From assembly GCA_003344405.1 (NCBI GenBank), contig NOWV01000110.1:124001-188000 (forward strand): a stretch of DNA of 64,000 nucleotides. The letters run 5' to 3'. The notes beneath the pieces were generated by a model, which saw nothing but the letters and a program-made list of their open reading frames with translations, searched no databases and was not told the DNA's origin. Source of the DNA: Trichoplax sp. H2. Lineage: Eukaryota > Placozoa > Uniplacotomia > Trichoplacea. Positions within the stretch are counted from its first letter, which is position 1. Each line of letters opens with the position of its first letter. Below, piece by piece: positions 24,881 through 37,990 of the stretch. The position numbers were made by a program, and so were the translations under genes.

Positions 24881-27800
24881 TTTGCTGTAGGTTAGCTGTA
24901 AAACGAGCTGGTCTTGTAAGGCAGAAGGATAACTTTTGCTCGATTGCACCGCCATGAAGTGATCGATCGATTTGGATTGAAAATTATGCATCGTTTAGTT
25001 AATGATGTAATATTGCTTAATCAAATTTGCAGTTTCTTTTTTTATTTGCTTTCATTGCGATAAGATTACAGCCAAGATGAGTTGTTCCTGACATGAAATG
25101 ATAAACCATCTGATTTATGGCCATGTGTGGAATTGAAAATGGAATAGTATTTTGCAGCAGACTAATCGCTTTTTCGTGGTCACATTACCAAGAAATGGCC
25201 ACTATAGGATCTTTATTTGGAGCGCTGTGTGATAATAATTGCACTCTCAGAGTAGACCCATCTTGACGTTGTGGAATACTTGTAGATGATGCAATCATGC
25301 AGAAAATTGCATCTTTTTTTTCTATACGTTACAGTATGTCAAAATCGTTGGTCCATCTATTGGACTAGTGTATTTTTTCTTGAGCTCAGGTGATTGAGTT
25401 TAGAGTCAAATTCTTGCTTGTAATAACCGGCATGAAAATTACGTAAGTCATTTTGTACTGCTGTGCTTCTAAACTGTTGGATGGATTGATAGAATGATTA
25501 GGTTGCCGGGATCTATAAACAATCTGTGGCCGACTTATCACTATACCATTAAAATGTACATTTTTAATGATATATCCATTGGATAGATAGTAAAGACTAA
25601 TTTACTGACGATTTAACGTTGGGGATCGAATTCAACAATTCTTCAAACACGTCAGGTATTACTCCTAACATCATCCAAGTGGCAGAGAACTAAACTGTAA
25701 CGATACCCTTTCCCGAGAGCAAGCTACTAACATCCCAAACAGCCAATATGGAGTTTCACGTATTCTGATTTTACGAATTTAACTTAACAGATTACTTGTT
25801 TTGGATCACTATAATCTAGAAACCAAGTCGCCATATCATGTCGGTATAGAAATCATACAAGAGAAATGAATTGAGATGGAAAAGATACCATGGTTAGGAA
25901 CTACAATCAAAAAATTGGTACCTTTCCCTCCCCACTCTTCCACTTTATGAAGGAGACAAAATTTATGTAGTAATCCTTGCTATAGCCTAACGGCTAGACC
26001 ATCTGATGACGAGGATGATTAAAGAGAACTTGAGAAATAGATGAACAGTAATATCCGACTCCCTGTAGTTTTGATGAGTCCGGTAAAGCTAACGCTTTCA
26101 ATCTCAACCCTATCGTCCTTCCTGTACGGATATGCTGTTGAGTAAAACTAATGGTTAATAATACCCTAATACCCAGAATAAAATCACAGGCCAAGAATTC
26201 TTGGCAAGTGATATATAAAATATCAAAAGAATGTTTGAGAGCACATAAATTATCTACGATATAAGTTTTAACCTTTACCTGTCATAAATAGGAGTCTTTC
26301 ATAGTAAATCAATTACGAAATTTCGACTGTGTAAAAATAACTCCTACAATATTTAATACTTCTAAATTTCCCCCAATTTACGCTTACTTTGATGTATCAC
26401 TGGATATAGAGGAGGTTGGCTAATGATGTTTCACCAACATCATTCAAATGACATGCTAATAATCATTCTAAGTATTTTCCAATAAAATATTGAAATGCCC
26501 TCGCTATAGCTAGTAATGTACCACTTTACGATATATAATATTACTTACTTATTTTTATTTAATAATTTGCACCGTGGAAATCCATACATCTAATCTACTT
26601 CAATAGTGGATGGATCATTCATTCATTCAGTATTGCCTTGGTCATCATTATAGCCGTCGATCTTAAGCAGATTTTAGCGCTTGTTGCAGCTATTCGTCTG
26701 AAATTAATAATTAGAAATAAAAACTTCTTCGCCCGCCTATTCTTTCTTCTCTCTACTCTGTCTCAGCTGCAACACTTTGTTGTTTAAACCTATTCTTACG
26801 CGATTTGCGATTCATTCAATGTCAATCATAAAATGCAAGTGCAGCTGTCTGTTAATTGCCAAATCATGTATCCGTGATACGTAAATTTTTACGAGTTGAA
26901 TATATCGGACTTTTGTTGTTAAGCAAGTACGTGGGTCATAACTTTTAAAGCAGCAACATTGAGATAATAACGAAGTCTAGAATAGATCGTATGCAAGTTA
27001 TAGCACTTATAGTAGGTAAATTTCCTTGATTTCACAGTCAATGTCATAAAATTGTTTGGGGTTTCGTGAAAATTAATAGAAATAAACGCAATAAGCAGAA
27101 TCCTGAATTGTCAAATTTCTTTAAATATCGACTAATTTTAACAAATACAATTTTACGTTGGAAAAATATTACAATTTAATGATATGCAAATTTATTTGTC
27201 CTCATCTAAACAGTCGCCTAGAAATGGATCCATCATCAAGGCCACTATACAAATTAATCCAAGATCAGCGTCTATTATATCATAACACGAAGAGTAAATT
27301 AAACTTTCAACAATAGATGATTGACAATTCCATAAAGGCTAGTATGTTGTATTACCTTCAACATCGATATCAATAGGGATAATTATGTCGATCCCAGAGT
27401 TTCAATGTTTTTTTGATTCCTTTGATTTACTTAGAGGGTATAGTTGCTGAAATTAAATAATAGCAGACCGTAGCTAATTAAATTTTCTATTTAGACTTCT
27501 GCTTTGTTATTTTAAATAATTTATAACGGGTATTTTTGTTCAATGGGTCCGGCTGATCAGAAATTAATGTGACTATCATTTCTTAGTAATTGATACTGAT
27601 GTCTTAGTGACGTATTGTACTCCAAAGTGTTAACAGGGAATAGATTACGCTAAAATACAATATCGATCATAATTATTTAAAAGTCCTAAATTCTAATTCA
27701 GTTATTGATAGATTACGGACGTTAAACAATTATCGGCCTATTAGAAGTGTACCTACATATTATGTACTTGATGTTAGAATCTGAATTTGGCGGTAGGGAA

Positions 27801-30591
27801 CATTTGAATTTGTTAGCTATAAGTCATGAAACTAGAGGCACAATATTATATTAGCAAATTAATGTCATAATCTACCTAAATTCAAGTCAGTTCGATTTTA
27901 ATTCATAACATTTCTAATGACACTATCGTTAAATGAAATTATGAACATCGAAAGAAGCAAAAGTTCTCTTAAACAAAGATCTAACTTGTGACTTATTGCC
28001 TTTGGGATATCATGTAAAAGATCTCTTCTTATTTTTCCAAAGTCATATATCAGTCAAGTAGCTGTACATTATAATATATCGAAGCTGTTGATCAAATAAA
28101 TATTACCATACTAACTCTAATTATATTCGAATATAATGAAAGCTTCAAATTTGAAGCTCTGCAGGCATATATTAAATATTTAGCATGCATACCCGTAAGT
28201 GGATGACTTGTATTATTTCACGGCATAATAATAATGTCGTATTAATATTAGCCAGCTTGCTAACTAAAAAAAAATCATCTTAATCAATTATAAGCCAAAT
28301 CATACCAATAGATACTAGCTAAATATTATATTAATGTGTTAGGCTTGTGTCTACTTTGACATGGATAAGCAATTTAAAGGACTATTTTAATATCTTCATA
28401 ACGGAAGTAAGCTACATCCGATGACCACTACGCTTTTTAGTAAAACATTTTACTAACCGACATAATTTGTGATATTGAAAACATACGCAAATAATATCCT
28501 ACATTCCAATTGCTAGCTTAATTGCTATTCAAAACCTTATCAGTAGACAGTATCAAGGCTATTTTAGGCTAGAATAGCTATGACAATAAATATTTTAGGG
28601 CTTAGTATCTGAAAGTTAAAGTACTTAGCTTAGGAAGTGTAACACTGCAAGCAAATTACTTAAGTCTACGGTCTGCAAATTGCGATCTATTATGGAGCCT
28701 AAATCCTGGAATTGAGCTTTTATGCTTCAACGCTTCAGAAAAAAATTTATTGGAAAACTTATTAACAAAGAAATAATTTCTTTCATAGTTATTAAACTTC
28801 TAGACTTTTTTGCCTATAGTCAAAGTAAACAAGCAACAAAACTTAAAATCAGATTCAACGATGCTAATCTTCCATTCTAATAAATAAAATGTTCTCGAGA
28901 AGTTGATAGAATAATAAAATATAGACTGTAATAATAATGCATTATTTAAAAAGTTAATGTGAGTGGCTACACTAGAATTGTACTATAATAACCAGCAAAA
29001 CAGATTGATATTATTATTAAGTGCTAATAAATTCAAATCTTTGCCACAAAATTTAGATATTTACCTATATCATAATGTCTTAAAAATTAGTAATTCATAA
29101 ACTTACCTCACTAAATTGTTTTAATAGGACACGCTAATGATACTAAAGGTTAATCATGCGTAAATTAAAACGATGTTATTTCTCTTTAATTAATAGTTAC
29201 CTACGCAAAGGATATATAAACCAAAACTCTTAGTAATGATTAAGGTTGCATTTTGCTACTAATTCGATAGTATTTTTTCTTGTGTTATCGCATGAATTAG
29301 CTGACCAAACGAATTAGCTAACCTTGGATAAACTGCAAATTTATAAAACATATGCATATAATCAATTCAGTAGTATAGCCAGCTTACTTAGCCAAATAAC
29401 TTCTTTTCAATTTTTTTTTAATTTCTTGTCCCGTAGCATTCAATTTCAAGTACAATTTTTACTCAGTTGCCGACATAACATATTCACCTTACTGCAAGCG
29501 GTAAAAGCCAGAATAGATACAGGTAGGTGATAAGTGATTAACACTAAATTGTTTGATTATGCTAATACGATTAATTTTCAAAATATGTTTATACAATATA
29601 TTTTTGCTTAATAAATTAAATAGAAATTTGTAGTGCAAATGGATGTTTGGCAATAATATCGATCATTTACAGCCAGAATAAAATATAAAACTTACCTAAA
29701 TGATATCTTCCTGATTTTGAGCGAGATCAGACAGTACAGAATGACAGTTGAAATTTTTCACCTTTATTACCAACACTGATAATAGCATAACTTCGTAACA
29801 CTGACTGAATGAAAAACACTACGAGCAGTATTAAAGCTATTTTCATGATATTACAGAAATAAGTAGAGAAGAGATTGAGAATTTTTCTTTATTACAGTCC
29901 TTTTCATATTCCATAGTCACATAAAATGAAATTAAAACAGGGACAAATACGACGATAAAATATACAACATCTGTAATTGTACCATCGTTGATAAGTTACA
30001 TTTGCCTGTTAAATGTCTTACCGCGGATCAATACATTCATATCGCTAAGTACTCGTAAAGTTGTCGCACTGTTTAAACTATAACTGAACCAAATGAATAA
30101 GGCCAAAGAAAAACTGCGAAAGAGTTATCCATTTCATGATACACTGTTGCTTATTGCGAAATTATCAGATCAAGTAGATTTTAGTAAGTAAGCCATGTCA
30201 TGAGTGAAATTTGGAGATGACGACTTACTGTACATGTACATTGCTCATCACATTCGCAATAAGAAAGAAATATAAAATTTCAAATTTGGAAGATTAGGAG
30301 ATTGAATAAACATATTTGCGAGGTCTGCAATGTATTTACAGGTCTTACATTAATTTAATACCCAAAAATACACGACTTTTAAAGTAGCATCATAAATAGA
30401 ATAAGATAAAAATAACTTGGGCAGATTTTTTGCAAGTATTTTATACACCATTGAACTACGGCTGAAACGTTATCACGACATTTTGATAATGACATCTTTT
30501 ATTTATCGTACCTTAACTATTAAGACTAACTTAAATAGGTGCTTATGCCATCACGTATTTTTTTGCTGTTATGATTTTATTTTAGTAAATT
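24881..30591. other. long intergenic stretch without a supported gene
   Basis: About 5.7 kb of AT-rich sequence. Open frames at 25994-26194, 29324-29530 and 30417-30635 show no motif or splice partner. No tRNA-like B-box, transposase or array-type repeat was recognised. Confidence 0.4.
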
Positions 30592-30787
30592 TTACCGTAA
30601 AATTGCCGTATTTTTTCTCTTTATCGTTGGCATAATTGATATAAAGATTTCTTGACCTACATATGGATTGGAAGGTAGCGTTTCAAATTTGAAGATGGAT
30701 AGTATTACTTTTGCATAACTGTTGAGCACTGTATCCAGTATTTTGGAGTTACAATAAATTTCAATTTCTGTAGAAGTTCGAACATCA
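30592..30787 (-). other. candidate exon, unrecognised
   Basis: On the minus strand an ATACCAG acceptor precedes an open stretch from 30787 to a stop at 30592, about 65 codons with no ATG near its start. The peptide reads SDVRTSTEIEIYCNSKIL and later TLPSNPYVGQEIF, with alternating hydrophobic residues suggesting beta strands. It lies just downstream of the short HAX1-like gene but is not similar to that family's C-terminal domain. It may be chance. Confidence 0.18.
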
Positions 30788-30831
30788 CTGGTATTTTATC
30801 TTCACTTCGTTTTTCTTTCGGTATCTATTTG

Positions 30832-31326
30832 CTACTCTTTGATTTTAATACAACTACTGGTATTTAATGAGCTTTGATTTATAGGTAGACTTTCATTAGG
30901 CGGATCATCTGAAGTTTCCTCTTCTGTCACCTCTTCGATTCGCTGTAATGGATAAGAAGGTACCACAGGAAGCCAAGTCGATAAGGGTTTATAAAGTCTT
31001 GTGATCGTCACAGCTTGGTAGTCATCCTTTCTGCCGCTATCACTGTAGCATTTATCCTCCGGATGACATGTCGAATCAATATCTTCACTTTCAAGTTGAT
31101 TTTGACCTTGAAGCAATAAATCGCTTTCTTGATGAGAATCTGCAGGCGTTGTTTGATGCTGATATTTGGATTTACAAATTTTTTGCCGATTTTTTTTCAT
31201 CGTGCATTTTCTGGAATAAAATTGCATGGATTCTTCAAAGTCATTGGTTATTTTATTTAAGAACCACCCATCGGAAGCTATCACAGGATTGATGACTGTT
31301 TTCCTATAATACCTAAAAAATTGCAT
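30832..31326 (-). CDS. HAX1-like family protein, short copy lacking the C-terminal domain
   Basis: An open frame of 164 codons from the ATG at 31326. Two blocks align by eye with HAX1-like gene A. The N-terminal INPVIASDGWFLNKI matches RPPFLSEACFFNPLI. The later LYKPLSTWLPVVPSYPLQRI plus EEVTEEE (about 111-137) matches CKPFSPWFGSMPAWPLRFVEEALDEL. Between them is a hydrophilic stretch, as in the relatives. It stops before the KSTI...TRSIGD...DADGN domain that defines copies A and B, and I could not find that domain just downstream in another frame. The start may instead follow a TATTATAG acceptor around 31310, with an earlier exon. It is either a real short paralogue or a 3'-truncated pseudogene. 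Confidence 0.5.
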   Translation of the reverse strand: MQFFRYYRKTVINPVIASDGWFLNKITNDFEESMQFYSRKCTMKKNRQKICKSKYQHQTTPADSHQESDLLLQGQNQLESEDIDSTCHPEDKCYSDSGRKDDYQAVTITRLYKPLSTWLPVVPSYPLQRIEEVTEEETSDDPPNESLPINQSSLNTSSCIKIKE

Positions 31327-34300
31327 TACGTGAATCAGTCAAGTTGTAGACGCGTACAAGAAAAAGGAGACCTTAATGCAGCAATCATCGCTTTCGAGAG
31401 AATCTATATCTAAATCGATATTGATATCACGGATTAAGGTACACTATCGTATGCAAGTCGATTTTACAAAAGTTAAATACATCATAATTTCAAGTAAGAT
31501 TACACTTTACTTTATTCATATCACCTTTGCATTAACATATCAAAATAAGTCATTTATTTACTTTATTTCTATCCTGTTCCGCTATCCAAGAAATGATCAA
31601 ACTAGATGCATTTCGTATCGATGCTATGCATGATATGTGCTACTTATTGGTCAATTAAACAAACTATAGCATAAGTAAATTAAAACACAGCAGTCGATAC
31701 TGTATTTGAACGTACCACCAAGGCAAATTCTTGCAAGTTGTCCACCTTTCCAAGATAACTTCACGCGGACAAAAAATGGTAAAAGCCATGCTGTATTTGA
31801 TTTAATCTATTGCTCGAGATGCACCAGTACCTATCGACAGTAGCATAATTAATTACAATCTACGTGACTCTAAAATCCACTTCAACGATCAGCTACTACG
31901 ATCAATAAGAATGCACTATCCAATTACTTTCCAATCAATCGGATGATTGCTTTCACTTCTCACTGGTCTCCTGCTCAAGATCAATCCCTAAACAACCGAT
32001 TCAATTCGACGCTAGTTCTCAATTTTTAAAGCTATCTCCATTCGCTCCTTCTACTGGTTAGCGTATCCAAACAATAGCACCACTAGAATATGTTCAAGAT
32101 TTATATAATATATATATATACCGTGAGCAAGGTTTGTTTATCTAGACTATTCTATTCTTCCTTTCTGGTCTATTCCAGAATCTCAGTCAGACGCTATAGG
32201 ACGCATAGTAGTGAATAGGTTTGTATACTCTTGTTGACTACGTTAGAATAGTTTAAAAATTTTATTGTATTGGCCTATTTCCTGCAATTGTCTTTCCTTC
32301 AAGTATAATTAGACCAATATACAAGACGTGCTGTTATGCACGTTTAGCAGGCGGGTAATGAGGTAGCAAGAGTGCCCAATCCATCCTATTTATTTACTTA
32401 TCGAGTATAGAAATCGATTTTTCTCGATGCAAGTATAGGCGATGTGTTTTGCTAATATTAGACAAGCCATTTCAATATCATGGCTGCAGGATGACCTTGG
32501 TGACGTCAGATTGGGTGAAACCACTATGTACCGTATAGAGTGGTTTTGCCATTAGAAATTGAAAATTTTGAGCACTAAGTTTAGCTTGGTATTTTTTACT
32601 ATATCAGTAGACTACAGCAACATGATTCATTCCTACTTAGATTCAACTGTGGCATGATAATGTGCTTGCAATGATAGTTAATCTCTGCTTGAGCTAGCAG
32701 TATACTGTATCCATGTCAATAATTTCTAGTCGTTTAGATAACATTAGAATTGGATAGATAATAACTCTTATCAATTCATTTGAAGTTATAGTATCTTGTA
32801 GAAGGATGTTTTATTCATAAAGCAAAAGCTAGCCTGCAATGAATTCGATGTTTAGTTACTACATACCCAAAATACTGTAGTAATAAATCGATATTGTATA
32901 CGTCTTAATACAGAGAAATTGAATGGTGCTATTCAAGGTCAACTGAACAGTATCCTTAAATAAACCGGTGACATTTTTGCCAAATACATTTAGCAACAAT
33001 AGCACGATGACGACTAATCTAAGGAATTAAACAATAGTAAAGTCTATATAATCGTAAGGTAGGTTTCCACGAGACAATGTATTTATGAAAAACACAACGA
33101 TTATAATTATCCCCCAGTCACGTAGAACTGATCATTTTCATGATAAATATAGTATTTTAAGGTATCTTTAGAACGTCAAAAATTGGCTTTACAATTGTGA
33201 AAAATGTGTGCATTGAAGAAATTGAATTTAGACATAGTACCGGTACTCATCGAAATTTGTTGCCCTTTACTGAAATAACACTATCAAAGTACAGTGAGCA
33301 AGAAAGAGATCACCGCATGGTTAGTATTACCGTTCAAGTCAAATCTTATTTATTGAGTAATTAATTGCTTAAGTAGAAATAGCTGTTCTTGTTGTACATA
33401 GGTACGGTAAAGTGCGGGAATGCACCTAAGCAAGGCACTCTACTGCAAATCACCAATTCATCATTATATTTATAGAGTAATGAAAGCTTCTACGCGATAG
33501 TAGATAGATATTTATGTGTTAGTGTTGCAGTTCCTTCAATAAATTTATCATTTTCATGAGTAGTAACTTACTGCCACAGTGAACTGCTAGTTCTTCATTA
33601 ACAGTCCAATTCACTTTACGAAGTATTGAAAATCAAAATTTCATTTAATTTCAGAATAGAATGCTTTTAATATTAATTAGTATTAAAGCATTCTATTCTG
33701 AAACTAAATGAAATTTTGGATTTAAGTAACAGTTATATTATATATCACACGTTGAATAATGGTTATCAACGGGCTGGGAAATAGCCAATCACAATCTTTA
33801 GTCTCATTGGAAACGCTATATTTATTCCTGCTGATAATTTCAAAGAGAGTTGGAAACATCTTCGTGCTATCGATACTCACAGCAGTCCCGGTACTTAGCA
33901 TTGGATCCCTGATTTGCAACACTTCGTAAAGACCAGTAGAAAATTTATCCTATCTAACCATCTTTTATCTACTACTAGATATTAAAATATTTTATTGTTG
34001 CAAATTTAAATTTTACTACGTGAACCTTAGAACGAAAAACATAATAAAACTCGTAGATTAGCTGCTATCGGAATATCTTCGTATCGAAACCACTTCAGAG
34101 ATCTATTTATGAAGAACACATTAACAAGTCAAATGCTTAAGTTACAGCAACTATAAATAACGTTTGTAATCGTAGGATAGTCTAAATTAAAGGATTTCAA
34201 TCCTTACTTTACAGTACAAATTGCAAGCTATAATTACGGCGAATTAATAATTAACATTTTACATTTTACACCGATAGCCTTTTACAGAACAGTAAATCAA

Positions 34301-34504
34301 TTACTGGAAATAATATTCCAATAATTTACGCCGTACAATAGAAGCGTGAAGTAAAAACAAAGCTGAATACAATAAGTAGAATAATACAAATTAATTAAAC
34401 TAGTGAGCTGTTAATTAATTAAAGGAGGTTGCTGATAATAGAAACTTCTAATGCATGAACTTACGCAGAAATTACTAGAGCAAGGCAACAGTTTATAGAT
34501 TTTA
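31327..34504. other. intergenic, with AT microsatellite and a perfect-type hairpin
   Basis: No supported gene lies between the short and full-length HAX1-like copies. A TATA-type microsatellite sits near 32105-32120, and the hairpin at 33635-33717 is listed separately. Open frames at 31376-31633 and 33722-33922 carry no recognisable motif. Confidence 0.4.
33635..33717. repeat. long near-perfect hairpin (about 37-bp arms, 8-9-base loop)
   Basis: The left arm runs AAAATTTCATTTAATTTCAG then AATAGAATGCTTTTAATA. The right arm is its reverse complement except for one mismatch and one extra T, with TTAATTAG near the centre. The whole structure is 83 bases. It could be a fold-back element remnant or a transcribed small-RNA precursor; the sequence does not decide. 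Confidence 0.75.
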
Positions 34505-35906
34505 CTAAGTAATTGGCTTTGGTTGCTCCTGTTTTTCAGCTGCATCCAATGAGCGACCTGTCGGATTTTTAAATAAGTCATACCACTGATCCGGTTTGTC
34601 AAAATCTTTCAAATTTTCGTGAAAATCTTGAATGTTATCCGTATCGACATTAACATAGTTCTCCAATTGGTGCTCATTACCATCGGCATCCATAATGGAT
34701 GTAACAATATGTTTTTGATCACCGATACTACGAGTAATAGTCACCTTGTGTTCACCATCCTCAGAAATGATCGTTGATTTATTGTAGCTATAACTTTTTC
34801 CTCCATTCACTCTAGTTTGTGAAGTAGATTGATAGCTCGAGGATTTCTGATGGTGTTGATGTGGTATAGTTCCATGCTCGCTCAGGTAGGGATTTTGAGA
34901 GTCGTGCATAGCGTCGACTGTCAGATCGTCCATTGCTGCTTCTAATTCTTCTAGCGGATTTTGTCCGAAAAAGTGCAAATATCCTGGTACTGGACGGTAG
35001 AATCGTGATTGGCTGCGACGTTCTTCATGTCCAGGTCTAACGGCATGGTGTCCATGCAATGCCTGGTTTGCATGTCCATCTTGCTCTTTGCTTTCTTTTT
35101 GATCATTATTTACTTGATTACTAGCATTTTTATCCGTAGTAGCAGACCTAGGAGCATTCTTGTTACGGTGTTCATGCCTGTATCTTTCGCTAGGTAGCAT
35201 TGGCCGAAAAACAAAGCAATCGCCAAATTCGTCTATTTCAACTTCTGGCATGTCATGGTATGGCCAGTAAGAAGGATATAAACTTCTTCTGTATGGCCTA
35301 GAATCAGCACATAATTTAAATATTTTACTTCTTGTAAAATAGACCAAATAAAAGTTATCCAAGATATGGAGATATACAGTAACCGATAAAGAAAATAAGA
35401 TTATAAATTCTCTTCAATTGATAACGTACAAAATGGTCAATACTACGTTTAAAATTAGATATAATTTTACTTATTGTTTGATCAATAAAAAATTTTAAAA
35501 TTTATTGCAGCATCTTTTCTAGAAATTTTAAATCTGCGCAGTATACTGTACTAATTATAATCGCAATTTTCAATATTTATTCGACAATTTCTAAAGGAAT
35601 ACAAGTAGTACAGTAGGTAGGTGCACATCTATACTCATACAGTACAGCCAATATCCAGTAAATGGGTCTATTAAGCTACAGTAAGTAATCATAAGTAAAA
35701 AATAATACACTTACTAGTCGTAGGCTACACCATTCTGCATTTAAAATGTAGAATTAAATCATTGAACGCCTATATCAAATTGCTCAATCTTAAGTTACTA
35801 TTTCCAACGTTTCTCGATAATATTCTACTTACCACCTAGGTGGCTGGTCGAAGAAATTTCTCCTACCGGATCGTAGTCCTTTAGGATACCAGGGTGAAAA
35901 TGACAT
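34505..35906 (-). CDS. HAX1-like family protein, copy B
   Basis: Two exons: 35906-35833, beginning MSFSPWYPKGLRSGRRNFF, and 35297-34505. They are joined over a 535-base intron (donor GGTAAGT, acceptor TTCTAG) and give 288 residues in frame. After the short aromatic/basic N-terminus comes PEVEIDEFGD, then a His/Asn/Glu-rich hydrophilic part. A PVPGYLHFFGQNPLEELEAA block follows (about 127-146). The conserved C-terminal region (about 194-255) has KSTIISEDGEHKVTITRSIG and MDADGN, ending in NVDTDNIQDFHENL. The last two blocks match copy A closely. The MSFS...F start and the C-terminal K-S-x-I pattern are why I compare it with HAX1, a cytosolic/mitochondrial anti-apoptotic adaptor in vertebrates. 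The assignment is tentative. Confidence 0.75.
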
Positions 35907-37414
35907 TCTGTTGATGGAATTGAGCAATTTCAGTCTCTAATAGTATCGATGAGTGCTGACTATTTATGTACCCAAAGCGTAGAAACAAAACTGGAAACTG
36001 ATTTATCAACAAGCTAAAGGCAAACGGTGCAATTGGAAGAAACTGATCTATGCCATCGACAGCATCATCAAGTTCCCTGGCCGGCCACTTATATATCTTT
36101 GCCACCATGAATTTCTAGTTAATTCTAGTTCTCCTTGGTCTCGTAGACTATCCTATTGTTGCACTTACCTCTGTTGTGTATATCCATTAGCTTCGCTATT
36201 ATTCAATGGATTTATTTACAATTTTTGACTAGGAATAATATTTTAAATCTTTTCTTCATGATGATAATCAATGGTCCGATATTGTAAATAGTGTATAACT
36301 ACTGTACACACGTATAACAGCGTTCTCCAAGGTTTAAGAGTTGATTTATGCTGTGATCATTGATCTGGTGCACTAGTTGCTGAAAGTTTGCTTGTATATT
36401 AAGCGCCTTAATTAATAATGAGATCGACTTGAGTTGTAAACAAATAGTAAATGAATTAAGGATGACAACTTTTAGATTCTAAATATCGGCATTATGCACT
36501 ACACTTAACCTACAGCTATTTTACTGGCTGACTATGAAAGAAGCATTGAGAAACTACTGCTTCTGTTATCAAGCGGCCAGCAGAGTACTAAGAAATTACA
36601 GCATTACTTAATCAAGTGTTTCTTTGCTGAAGTCTATTGATGTTTTTTTGCCTTTTCCAGAACTTGATCCTAGCCGCTAGAATGGATGGCTTTACTGTAA
36701 AAATGCATCCGAAAAGGATTGCCTCAACTATAAATCAAGGCGCCGAGTAGTAAGGAACTGTTTATTCGTTTTGGTATGGATGCACTAACGTTCAGTAAAC
36801 AGAAGGTTCTACGAATTGTTAACAACTCCAATCAACTTATAGCAGTTCAATACTGACTGGCTTTCAAAACGCTACTTGAAAAGCTTTTAAAGTCCTGTAA
36901 AGCAATGTGTTAAGTAATAACAGACTGTTTATTAGTTGACTTAGTTATTTACCAACACCTACGGGAAGTACCTTATTATGCACCATTCTGGAAGTTTCGG
37001 GTAGTTCTAAATAACTTTGCTAATGTTAATTTCTTCTCAACTGTCAAAATGGCAATCCGTCCCCTACTGTGCAAATATCAAGGAAGCGTGAAATAGCAGT
37101 AATTTAGGAATCCTTAATGATGTCACTATAGTACGGCATCCATATTTGAAGAGTATTTGCAACGCTGCAGTAGACTACGTCTTCGGAAGCAAGCTCACCA
37201 CTGCATCGCATAGTGCTTCAATAGCATACCCAGTCAAGTTTTTTCGATGTTTCTGCCTTACCGAACAAGATATTGCTCTAATGGATTTTAACTGAGTTGA
37301 GAGTATTAGCAAATCAATTATGCAACGCTTTAGACCATCCAATACCAAAGTCTCATTTCATAAGGCAGACATCAAAAAATATTTGATGGAAGCGCCTGTC
37401 TAATACACATTGCA
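35907..37414. other. intergenic, upstream of HAX1-like copy B
   Basis: No supported gene. A minus-strand open frame at 35881-36108 overlaps the first exon of copy B in another frame and is a shadow. The rest shows no motif. Confidence 0.4.
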
Positions 37415-37990
37415 GAACTCGTCAAAGTCTACCGTTTTACTAATTTAAAATAGACGCCTAGAATCACCGAGTTTTCACGTCGAAGATGGTGTGCCTAGTC
37501 GTGTAATATCCTACAGAAATTTGCATTGACTTGTACTGTATAAATAAGGCATTTTATTGATTTGATGAATTTGGTAATTTACGTAACCTATTAATTACCC
37601 GTTACTTGAAGTTGTGAGCTTAATTTAAAGCAGTAGTTGCATCCATTTGATCGACAATCAAATCCCTGATAGACAAATGAAAGTCTTGCTTTGAGATTAA
37701 CTCCAGGACACTTAAAGGGATAAACGAGATGAGACTACTATCAGCAGACCTTCACGTATTTTACTTGAAATTTCTAGAATGAGGAGATACTTTATGATAT
37801 ATTCACTCTTGTTTTCTTAATTTAGAATTTATTTTGCTTCTGTTCAAGTATACGTAATATAGCTATTGTTAGTTGCAATGGAAATGCATTTGATCCGCAG
37901 TTTTATATTAAAATATAAATCCTAAACTAAACACTGTCATAATGCTTGGATCAAGTATGTTTTAGTCAACATTTGTAAGATTTACTGCAA
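37415..37990 (+). repeat. diverged duplicate of the SDR gene's upstream region
   Basis: This block aligns collinearly by eye with 42021-42510. Shared words include GAACTC-TCAAAGTCTAC, GTATAAATAAGG against ATATATAAGGAAC, TATTTTATTCATTCGATGAATTT-like, a GGTGAGC/TGTGAGCTTAAT stretch, CCATTTGATCGACAATCAAA against CCATTGGACCGGCAATCAAA, and ATGCTTGGATCAAG. The plus-strand order is kept and the offset is about 4.5-4.6 kb. No SDR coding sequence follows this copy. Confidence 0.65.

Noticed and set aside
23827-24991. Minus-strand frames encoding repeated RRAFALTLDSTFAKY-type peptides
   Set aside because: They lie wholly in the 200-base satellite; the peptide repetition follows from the DNA repeat.
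37150-37300. Possible reverse-strand SDR remnant (peptide KAETSKKLDWVC) upstream of the duplicated block
   Set aside because: Resemblance to the SDR C-terminus covers about ten residues only, and neighbouring frames are interrupted.
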